DNA from: Competibacteraceae bacterium UBA2788
GTDB taxonomy: Bacteria; Pseudomonadota; Gammaproteobacteria; Competibacterales; Competibacteraceae
Direction of reading: 5' to 3'
Assembly: GCA_002352185.1 (NCBI GenBank)
Contig: DEHY01000231.1
Location: forward strand, 1 to 5,081
DNA: 5,081 nucleotides
In this document: one piece after another, positions 1 to 5,081 of the stretch
Position numbering within the stretch: position 1 is the stretch's first letter
Layout of the letters: every line of letters begins with the position of its first letter
Made by a program: the position numbers and the translations under genes
Notes under the pieces: generated by a model
Database searches by the model: none
What the model was told of the DNA's origin: nothing
The model's input: only the letters and a program-made list of their open reading frames with translations

Positions 1-76
1 TGGCTCCCTGGGACGGACTCGAACCGCCGACCCGGTGATTAACAGTCACCTGCTCTACCGACTGAGCTACCAGGGA
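1..76 (-). tRNA. tRNA-Asn (anticodon GUU)
   Basis: Read on the minus strand this folds as a complete 76-nt cloverleaf. The 7-bp acceptor stem pairs 70-76 (TCCCTGG) with 5-11 (CCAGGGA), followed by a discriminator G at 4 and an encoded CCA at 3-1. The anticodon stem GGTGA/TCACC occupies 46-50 and 34-38 around the loop CTGTTAA, placing anticodon GTT at 41-43, which specifies asparagine. The T loop TTCGAGT is at 17-23, on a 5-bp stem with one G-U pair. The D arm carries the usual AGCTCAGTCGGTAGAGC. It delivers asparagine at AAU/AAC codons. It lies 50 bp downstream of aspC on the same strand but has its own promoter. The gene is intact to the last base, and nothing beyond its 3' end, such as a terminator, is visible. 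Confidence 0.97.
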
Positions 77-85
77 ATAAGAGGG

Positions 86-106
86 CGGGGATTTTATTGA
101 TCCCCG
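86..106. repeat. 7-bp inverted repeat inside the tRNA promoter
   Basis: CGGGGAT (86-92) and ATCCCCG (100-106) are perfect reverse complements separated by a 7-base AT-rich loop. On the minus strand the stem-loop is not followed by a clear T run (the next bases are CCCTCTTATT), so it is a poor intrinsic terminator for aspC, though a weak one cannot be excluded. The -10 box of the tRNA promoter lies within the dyad. It could be incidental, because the GC-rich discriminator contributes one arm. Confidence 0.4.
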
Positions 107-119
107 GTCGCTCTGTCAA
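91..119 (-). promoter_or_regulatory. sigma70 promoter of tRNA-Asn
   Basis: On the minus strand a perfect -35 box TTGACA (114-119) is followed after exactly 17 bp by TAAAAT (91-96), which matches the -10 consensus at five of six positions. The following discriminator, CCCCGCCC (83-90), is strongly GC-rich, as is usual in stable-RNA promoters subject to stringent (ppGpp/DksA) control. Transcription would be expected to begin about 6-8 bases after the -10 box, leaving a leader of roughly 7 bases before the mature tRNA 5' end at 76. The -35 box starts only 7 bp past the aspC stop codon. The match and position are seen directly; growth-rate control is inferred from the discriminator. Confidence 0.85.
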
Positions 120-126
120 TCCCGGA

Positions 127-1311
127 TCAGGCCCCAATCACCCGGCTGATCCGCTCCAGCGCCTTGGACAGATTACTCAAGCTGGTGGCGAAGGAAATCC
201 GCACGCAGCCTTCCGCGCCGAAAGCTGATCCCGGCACCAGCGCTACCCCGCCTTCGTTGAGCAGCAATTCGGCGAAGGCAATGTCATTGGCCAGCTTCAG
301 CCGCTCAATCACCTTCTGGAAATTCGGGAAGATGTAGAAGGTGCCATCAGCGGGCGCGACTTCAACCCCATCCATTGCTTTGAGCGCCTCATAAACATGG
401 TCGTGACGCAGCTTGAACGCCTTGGTCATCATCTCGATGCAGGATTGATCGCCGTTCAGCGCCGCTTCCGCCGCCACCTGCGAAATCGAGGTCGGGTTGG
501 AGGTACTCTGCGACTGAATGTTGGTCATGGCGTTGATCAAATCCTTCGGCCCGCCGCAATAGCCGATCCGCCAGCCGGTCATCGAATACGCCTTCGATAC
601 GCCGTTTAGCACAATCGTCCGGTCGTACAAATCCGGGCAGACGTTGAGAAGGGTGTGGAATTTCTCTTCGGTCCACAGGATATGCTCGTACATGTCGTCG
701 GTGGCGATGTACACCTGCGGATGGCGGCGCAGCACCTCACCCAGCGCGGCCAGCTCGGCACCGCTGTAAGCCACGCCGGTGGGATTGGACGGGCTGTTGA
801 TCACCATCAGTTTGGTGCGCGGGGTGATGGCCGCTTCCAGTTGCGCCGGGGTGATTTTGAAATGCTGCTCGATCCCGGCCTCGACGATCACCGGCGTCCC
901 GTCGGCCAGCAACACCATGTCGGGATACGACACCCAGTATGGGGCCGGAATGATCACCTCGTCGCCGCTGTTCAGCAGCGCCTGGGCCAGGTTGTAAAAG
1001 CTCTGCTTGCCGCCGCAGGACACCAGAATCTGCTTCGGCTCGTAGCTCAGGCCGTTGTCGCGCTGAAACTTGGCGATGATCGCTTTTTTCAGGCCCGCCG
1101 TGCCATCCACCGGAGTGTATTTGGTGAAGCCGGCGTGAATGGCCTTGATCGCCGCCTCCTTGATGAAATCGGGCGTGTCGAAATCCGGTTCGCCGGCGCC
1201 CAGGCCGACCACGTCCTTGCCCGCAGCTTTGAGTTCATTGGCTTTGGCGGTCACGGCCAAGGTGGGAGAAGGCTTGATGCGCTGTACACGTTCGGAAAGC
1301 GGGGTATTCAC
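127..1311 (-). CDS. aspC: aspartate aminotransferase, class 1-beta (PLP-dependent)
   Basis: A 394-residue cytoplasmic enzyme that transfers the amino group between aspartate and 2-oxoglutarate (giving oxaloacetate and glutamate), linking the TCA cycle to amino-acid synthesis. It is a fold-type I, class I/II aminotransferase. Landmarks, numbered from the GTG start: GEPDFDTP at 40-47; CGGKQ with K102, the lysine that in the 1-beta subgroup contacts the distal carboxylate of the substrate; W126 (PYW), stacking on the PLP ring; SPSNPTG with N176; TDDMYE with D205 and Y208; VSKAYSMTGWR with the Schiff-base lysine K240 and phosphate-binding R248; and GCVRISFATS with R371, which binds the alpha-carboxylate. 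The length fits the subgroup (about 390-400 aa). An ATG at 1395 would add 28 residues, but it lies upstream of the promoter and those residues look unlike the family. GTG at 1309-1311 gives the usual NTPLSERVQRIKPS start. Some 1-beta enzymes also transaminate prephenate; sequence alone does not decide that here. Confidence 0.95.
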   Translation of the reverse strand: MNTPLSERVQRIKPSPTLAVTAKANELKAAGKDVVGLGAGEPDFDTPDFIKEAAIKAIHAGFTKYTPVDGTAGLKKAIIAKFQRDNGLSYEPKQILVSCGGKQSFYNLAQALLNSGDEVIIPAPYWVSYPDMVLLADGTPVIVEAGIEQHFKITPAQLEAAITPRTKLMVINSPSNPTGVAYSGAELAALGEVLRRHPQVYIATDDMYEHILWTEEKFHTLLNVCPDLYDRTIVLNGVSKAYSMTGWRIGYCGGPKDLINAMTNIQSQSTSNPTSISQVAAEAALNGDQSCIEMMTKAFKLRHDHVYEALKAMDGVEVAPADGTFYIFPNFQKVIERLKLANDIAFAELLLNEGGVALVPGSAFGAEGCVRISFATSLSNLSKALERISRVIGA

Positions 1312-1317
1312 GGCGGA

Positions 1318-1322
1318 CTCCA
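1318..1322 (-). promoter_or_regulatory. ribosome binding site that fixes the aspC GTG start
   Basis: On the minus strand TGGAG lies 6 bases (TCCGCC) before GTG at 1311. This is a good Shine-Dalgarno match at good spacing, and it supports the GTG start over the in-frame ATG at 1395. Confidence 0.75.
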
Positions 1323-1355
1323 GGGGTTGAACACAAGAATTAAGCGGACTGTCGG

Positions 1356-1384
1356 ATAATACTGGAAATTTTCGCCCCGGCCAA
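1356..1384 (-). promoter_or_regulatory. probable sigma70 promoter of aspC
   Basis: On the minus strand TTGGCC (1379-1384, four of six consensus bases) is followed after 17 bp by TATTAT (1356-1361, five of six). The expected transcription start, near 1349, gives a 5' leader of about 38 nt before the GTG codon, with the Shine-Dalgarno at its end. No riboswitch-like structure is apparent in so short a leader. A second, weaker pairing (TTGCAT, 17 bp, AAAATT) overlaps it slightly upstream. Confidence 0.6.
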
Positions 1385-1451
1385 AACTCATGCAAGTTGA
1401 CCAGCCTCTTACTTTGCGGGCCGATTTTATTCTGGATCAGTTCGCCGTCCG

Positions 1452-1531
1452 CCGTAGGATGTGCTGACCGTAGGGAAGCGCATCGTTCAATGCCGCACTT
1501 GATGCGCTTCGTGCCTCAGTGCATCCTGCGG
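1452..1531. repeat. REP/REPIN-like long imperfect hairpin
   Basis: The outer arms, 1452-1467 and 1516-1531, are 16 bases each; 13 pair by Watson-Crick rules and the other three are G-U when read as plus-strand RNA. The inner arms, GAAGCGCATC (1475-1484) and GATGCGCTTC (1501-1510), are perfect complements. An asymmetric internal loop of 7 versus 5 bases separates the two stems, and the terminal loop is 16 bases. From memory, the GATGCGCTTC and CATCCTACGG-type words belong to a common dispersed palindromic repeat of proteobacterial genomes, of the sort mobilised by RAYT (REP-associated tyrosine) transposases. It sits on the promoter side of both flanking genes, so it is not serving as a terminator for either. 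Copy number in this genome is unknown. Confidence 0.65.
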
Positions 1532-1580
1532 GCTGGGAAAACTGAATCGCCTTTAAATAGGAACACGCTGAAGTCATATC

Positions 1581-1597
1581 CGTTTCAAAATGAAACG
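1581..1597. promoter_or_regulatory. perfect 7-bp dyad, possible operator
   Basis: CGTTTCA and TGAAACG are perfect reverse complements with a 3-base AAA centre. The form (7-3-7) is typical of a site for a homodimeric helix-turn-helix repressor, and it lies between the hairpin repeat and the AT-rich patch, about 270 bp before the large rightward gene. No regulator gene is in the window, so both function and cognate protein are unknown. It could also be a chance palindrome. Confidence 0.35.
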
Positions 1598-1640
1598 CTG
1601 TCCCGCCCTGATCCACTTCACACCGGTTTGAGAATCACCC

Positions 1641-1720
1641 ATCCGGTTTTTCTCATACGTTATCTTATTGAATAATAAAATTATTTATCAAAATTTCGCT
1701 AAATGCGGCGAATATCGGCT
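1641..1720 (+). promoter_or_regulatory. AT-rich patch, possible promoter region of the large rightward gene
   Basis: Bases 1661-1720 contain only 16 G or C, far below the flanking genes, and 1661-1700 only 6 of 40. TAAAAT at 1676-1681 matches a -10 box at five of six positions, but no acceptable -35 sits 16-18 bp upstream. TTGAAT at 1668-1673 could be a -35 box, with only a poor -10 (AAATTT) 17 bp later. The region is a plausible transcription start with a leader of nearly 200 nt, but no specific promoter can be asserted. Confidence 0.25.
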
Positions 1721-1855
1721 TTTTAGCTGGATTGGCGCTTAATTTGCCGAGTGAAAACTTCGGTTTGGTAGGCGGCGTGTTGATCCGGCTTTGTCCTGTC
1801 GTCGGGGATGTCTGAAGGGTGTGTGTGCGCTGCTTTTTCAACAGTAGTCATCACC

Positions 1856-1860
1856 AAGAG
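1856..1860 (+). promoter_or_regulatory. weak ribosome binding site for the large rightward gene
   Basis: AAGAG lies 7 bases before ATG at 1868. It is a partial Shine-Dalgarno match but better placed than anything before the in-frame ATG at 1808, which would add 20 residues and has no purine-rich stretch at proper spacing. It therefore favours the 1868 start. Confidence 0.45.
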
Positions 1861-1867
1861 CAGGCCC

Positions 1868-4800
1868 ATGACTTTACCCAAACATGCAGATCCCAAAAAT
1901 TGGCTTCAGAAATTCCTATTCACCCATACCCGCCAGACCCTAGCTGATGGTCGTCCTCTGTATGCGTACAAGATGCGTGACGCAGCCTATGCAGACTTGA
2001 AAAGCCATTTTCATCAAATCCTGCTTCTGGATTCGCGGGGCAAGCTGGCGCTGCGCTTTGCGCCGATTTTCTGCCTGTACGCCGCTGAAACCTTTAGCCG
2101 CGAACACGCCGAGGGGCCTTGGACCTGGGACACTATATTCAAACCGCTGGGTCTGGAAACCCCATCGCAATCCCTTATGGCTGACTGGGTCGAAAAAGGC
2201 CTGAACTGGTGGCGGCGTCCTCCGGCATTACGCAATGCAGGCGGCAACCGTCTTTTTCTAGTGACCATTGCCTGCGAAGGCGGCTTGCCGCTGCGGCTGT
2301 TACAGCGCGAAAACACCCATCTGACCCATTTCTTTCGCACTGTGCTGGATCACTATTGCCGCAATGGTCAGGGCGGCGTGGATGCCGCCAAGCGGTTCGC
2401 CCAGCAACAGGTACTCTATCTGCCGCGCAGCTTGCGGCATGATCCGGTGTTTCATCTGGCCGCCACGCTGATCGCCAAAATCGGCGAACTGCAAGCGCAT
2501 ATCGGCACAGCGACGGATCCCATCGCGGCGCTGGATGCCAAAGTTCCAGATTGGCGACGGGATTTGCCGTTGCGGCTGGAGGATCAGATTGCCGAAATGC
2601 TGCTCACTGGTCTGGTGCGCCGGGCGGGCGAACTGGCGCAGGAAGCCACCGCCCGGTTGCGCTGGCGCGGACAGCTACGGGAAACCGCTACCGGTTGGCG
2701 CGTGGAAAAACGGCTGGAATTGCCGGAACGCCTGACCCGCGATCAGATCAGTGAATGGATCGGTTCGCCAAAGCCGGATCAGCCGCGCTGGCGCTTGCTG
2801 CTGCACACGCCCGGCGGCGTCGAAGTCGTGGCCTGGCTGACCCTGATTCAGGGCGCCGGATCAGCCGATCATCACTACCGGCGGGAGTGGTTGCGACCGG
2901 GCGGGGTCAAACTGACTGGTGCAGCGGTCGGACAATTTCATCGCGTGAGCCTGCACGACGGCCAGAAGGACTATCCGCTCACCGTGCGCGATGGTGAAGC
3001 GTGGGGCGATTCGCCCTGGGTGTTTGTGGAACGCGGCGCAGCCGAGGAGCGGGAATGGTTGACCGAAGGTTCCGCTCGCACTCGCGCAGAGTCAGCCTGG
3101 GTGCTGGCGGAGCCGGAATTGACCCCGTGTACGGTGAATGGCGCTTGCAACAGTGTGGTGACGGTCGCCGAACTTGGCCGAATCCTGTATGTGATCAGCG
3201 GCGAGGTGGAACTGATGACGCCGCAACAGGATCGCTACCGCATCCGTTGCCAGGCGGAAACCGAATCTGATGAAACTTTCGTAGTGATCGGCGAGACCGT
3301 CCCGCAAGCCCTGCAACAACGACCGCTCCATCGCGGTCTGCCATGCCTTCAAGCGGTTGATCCAGAAGGTCGGCGGCAGCCCGCAACCGGACGGCTGCAA
3401 TGGCGTTTCGTCGGCGATGCGGCACCCTGGCGCGAAAGCTACGAAGCGGCGCATGGACGAATCTGGTTACGTCTGGTGAATGCCAACGGGGTTGAACGCT
3501 GGCGGCGACAGGGGGATGTAGTATCGCGCCATTTCCAGATCGCCGCCGACATAGGCACAGGAAATCAGGCGGGCGTGGTGCGCCTTACCGGACTGGCCGG
3601 GGCCGAAATACAACCCGGCGCGGACTGTCCAGCCAGCGTCACGATTAACTCTACGGCTGATCAGGCGCGGATCGTTTGCCTGTCCGTATCAGGCGTTGCG
3701 CCGTTCCTGACTCTTTTGCTGCAATGGCCGGGATCGCAACCAATCCCGTTGACCCTGCCGTATCCGCAGCGCGGCGCACTTTTCCAGTTGGCCGGGCGAC
3801 CGTTGCTCAATGATGATTGGATTGCGCTGGATCGGCTGGGCGGACTGCAACTGTTCATTCAAGACCCGGCGGGCGGCTGCCGCTTCTGGCTGGAAAGCGA
3901 ACTGATCGCCGGTCCAAACGCTGATGTTCCGCTCTCCCGCCAAGGTTTTCGTGAGCGTCTGCCTCCGCTCGCGCAAGGACGGATCGAGCTTTCATTCTTT
4001 GCCTGGCAGGAACGCATCGCTTCGCTGTTAGCCAGCAGCGGCGATCTGGAAGCGCAAGCGCGGCTGACGATTAAAACGGCGCAAGGAATGCGACTCACCC
4101 AAATCCAGGTGGCCCGCTTCGATACTGTAATAGAGCCGGATCGGGAGACCGGAAGGGTGCGAATAACAACCGATTCCCTGACTCGCCTGGGCGCTGATTG
4201 GCAAACACGCATCCGGATAGCAATGATTCGGCTGTGGATGCCAGCTACAACGCCAGTGGCTTTAGGCGACCCGGATGCAACCGGCACTTGGGTCATTCCG
4301 ACGGATTTGGAACCTGGCCCGTGGTGGATTGTGGCAAGAGACGGGGATTGGGCACGATTTCGCCCTCTGTTATGGACGGTGGCCGCCAGTGAGAATGCTA
4401 TTGCATCGGCGGATTCCGCATTAGTCACCGCGATTTGGGCAGCCGACCGCGAACAGCGCGAACAACAATTAAATCTGCTACTGACCGAGTTGGGACAAGA
4501 TCCGGATCATTCCGATTGGCCGTTGCTTTTTGATTATGTGCGGCTGGCGCGGGAATTCCCGCCGAGCGCATTGGACGTATTGCGTCTGCTCATCCAGCAC
4601 CCGCGCACTTTGGCACTGGCGCTGTTAAAGGCCAATGAAGACACGTTTGCATCGGTATGGGCGCTGTCCAAACAGACGCCGTTTTTGTGGATGCTGGTAT
4701 CGGTTAATGACTGGCGTAATGCGGCGGTCGCCTGTTTTAGCGGACTTCAGACAGCGCTGGCCGAAATAGACACCAGTGGAGAAATTGTTTTTAGTTTGTT

Positions 4801-5081
4801 TCAGCAATTCCGGGAACGCGCCAGCAGCACCCATCGTGATTATTGGCGATCCTTATGCGACTGGCTTCAGGAGCAGCTATTTCCCAACCGGCCATTACAT
4901 GGAAGCAGCGAATTAAAAATAGCGCGATGTCTTCCCGATTTCATTGAGCAGCAAATCGCATCTGCCGAACAGGAATTGATGGGACGACATGATGCAGAAG
5001 AACAATGGCCGGAGGGCAACGAAGTGATAAACCGGTTGTCACTCATCACTGAAAAATATCGGCTCTTCGAGGGTTCTTGTG
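1868..5081 (+). CDS. large accessory protein, N-terminal 1071 aa; STY4851/ECs_5259-like, candidate anti-phage (DruH-like) component
   Basis: A single frame runs from ATG 1868 to the window end with no stop: 1071 whole codons plus one base, so the C-terminus is missing. Residues 1-260 look best conserved in character: LYAYKM (31-36), LYAAE (70-74), WTWDTI (85-90), GLNWWRRP (111-118), EGGLPLRLL (137-145), LPRSLR (185-190), DWRRDLPLRL (228-237). About 290-840 reads as alternating short strands rich in Trp and Val (for example IWLRLVNANGVERW, 532-545), suggesting several beta domains. Residues 845-1071 are mostly helical. I see no signal peptide, membrane helix, Walker A/B, nuclease or zinc motif. 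From memory the N-terminal pattern resembles STY4851/ECs_5259-family proteins, and by size it could be DruH of Druantia type III, which acts with a large helicase. That assignment is inference; the reading frame itself is certain. Codon use matches a GC-rich host, though G+C falls towards the 3' end. Confidence 0.9.
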   Translation, partial: MTLPKHADPKNWLQKFLFTHTRQTLADGRPLYAYKMRDAAYADLKSHFHQILLLDSRGKLALRFAPIFCLYAAETFSREHAEGPWTWDTIFKPLGLETPSQSLMADWVEKGLNWWRRPPALRNAGGNRLFLVTIACEGGLPLRLLQRENTHLTHFFRTVLDHYCRNGQGGVDAAKRFAQQQVLYLPRSLRHDPVFHLAATLIAKIGELQAHIGTATDPIAALDAKVPDWRRDLPLRLEDQIAEMLLTGLVRRAGELAQEATARLRWRGQLRETATGWRVEKRLELPERLTRDQISEWIGSPKPDQPRWRLLLHTPGGVEVVAWLTLIQGAGSADHHYRREWLRPGGVKLTGAAVGQFHRVSLHDGQKDYPLTVRDGEAWGDSPWVFVERGAAEEREWLTEGSARTRAESAWVLAEPELTPCTVNGACNSVVTVAELGRILYVISGEVELMTPQQDRYRIRCQAETESDETFVVIGETVPQALQQRPLHRGLPCLQAVDPEGRRQPATGRLQWRFVGDAAPWRESYEAAHGRIWLRLVNANGVERWRRQGDVVSRHFQIAADIGTGNQAGVVRLTGLAGAEIQPGADCPASVTINSTADQARIVCLSVSGVAPFLTLLLQWPGSQPIPLTLPYPQRGALFQLAGRPLLNDDWIALDRLGGLQLFIQDPAGGCRFWLESELIAGPNADVPLSRQGFRERLPPLAQGRIELSFFAWQERIASLLASSGDLEAQARLTIKTAQGMRLTQIQVARFDTVIEPDRETGRVRITTDSLTRLGADWQTRIRIAMIRLWMPATTPVALGDPDATGTWVIPTDLEPGPWWIVARDGDWARFRPLLWTVAASENAIASADSALVTAIWAADREQREQQLNLLLTELGQDPDHSDWPLLFDYVRLAREFPPSALDVLRLLIQHPRTLALALLKANEDTFASVWALSKQTPFLWMLVSVNDWRNAAVACFSGLQTALAEIDTSGEIVFSLFQQFRERASSTHRDYWRSLCDWLQEQLFPNRPLHGSSELKIARCLPDFIEQQIASAEQELMGRHDAEEQWPEGNEVINRLSLITEKYRLFEGSC

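Larger units (their letters stand above)
1312..1867. other. divergent intergenic region between aspC and the large rightward gene
   Basis: This 556-bp stretch separates two divergently transcribed genes. From left to right it holds the aspC ribosome site and promoter, a long imperfect hairpin (1452-1531), a perfect short dyad (1581-1597), an AT-rich patch centred on about 1680, and the weak ribosome site of the rightward gene. A 92-codon frame starting with TTG at 1397 crosses the hairpin and ends in the AT-rich patch; it has no recognisable content and I do not call it. CCGGTTT occurs twice, at 1623-1629 and 1643-1649, exactly 20 bp apart. I see no RNA gene here beyond what is listed. Confidence 0.8.

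Noticed and set aside
1..76. tRNA-Asn as the attachment site of an island containing the large gene
   Set aside because: Integrases normally use the tRNA 3' end, which here faces the left edge of the window. An island at this tRNA would extend leftwards, away from the large gene, with intact aspC in between.
562..571. Possible Walker A-like motif in the large protein (residues 562-571, IGTGNQAGVV)
   Set aside because: It lacks the GK[ST] ending and correct glycine spacing, and no Walker B partner is evident. The coordinates given are residue numbers, not bases.
655..1359. 234-codon plus-strand frame antisense to aspC
   Set aside because: It overlaps a clear, fully conserved aminotransferase gene; its composition (Arg, Gly, His, Gln) is that of a codon-complement shadow.
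1452..1531. The long hairpin as an intrinsic terminator
   Set aside because: Both flanking genes point away from it, and there is no T run after either arm.
1397..1675. 92-codon plus-strand frame starting with TTG in the intergenic region
   Set aside because: It starts with TTG without a good ribosome site, crosses the REPIN-like hairpin and ends in the AT-rich patch. The translation has no recognisable domain and looks like random open frame.
3859..4428. 189-codon minus-strand frame antisense to the large gene
   Set aside because: It lies wholly inside the large plus-strand gene and has the Arg/Ser-rich composition typical of antisense frames in GC-rich DNA.

Overview
The window looks like part of a GC-rich proteobacterial chromosome, most likely gammaproteobacterial. 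The indications are a proteobacterial-type tRNA-Asn with encoded CCA, a class 1-beta aspartate aminotransferase, sigma70-type promoters, and an inverted repeat resembling the dispersed REP/REPIN hairpins of proteobacteria. Assignment below class level is not supported by the sequence alone.

Left part (1-1400), core genome, minus strand: a tRNA-Asn(GUU) gene at 1-76 has its own near-consensus promoter (TTGACA, 17 bp, TAAAAT, GC-rich discriminator). Just upstream of it lies aspC, a PLP-dependent aspartate aminotransferase (394 aa, GTG start at 1311), with a good Shine-Dalgarno sequence and a credible promoter at 1356-1384. Both are housekeeping genes.

Middle (1312-1867), a 556-bp divergent intergenic region: it holds the aspC promoter, a long imperfect hairpin at 1452-1531 (REPIN-like), a perfect 7-bp dyad at 1581-1597 that could be an operator, and a very AT-rich patch (16 G+C in 60 bases at 1661-1720) where transcription of the rightward gene may start.

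Right part (1868-5081), plus strand: one uninterrupted reading frame of 1071 codons runs off the window end. It is the main accessory gene here. It shows no Walker, nuclease or other enzymatic motif that I can recognise. Its N-terminal pattern (LYAYKM, LYAAE, WTWDTI, GLNWWRRP, EGGLPLRLL, LPRSLR, DWRRDLPLRL) resembles, from memory, the large uncharacterised proteins named STY4851/ECs_5259 family. By inference it may be related to DruH of Druantia type III, an anti-phage system in which a protein of this size is paired with a very large helicase (DruE). The partner, if present, would lie just beyond the right edge and cannot be seen. The many smaller open frames at 1940-5049 overlap this gene and are judged to be spurious.
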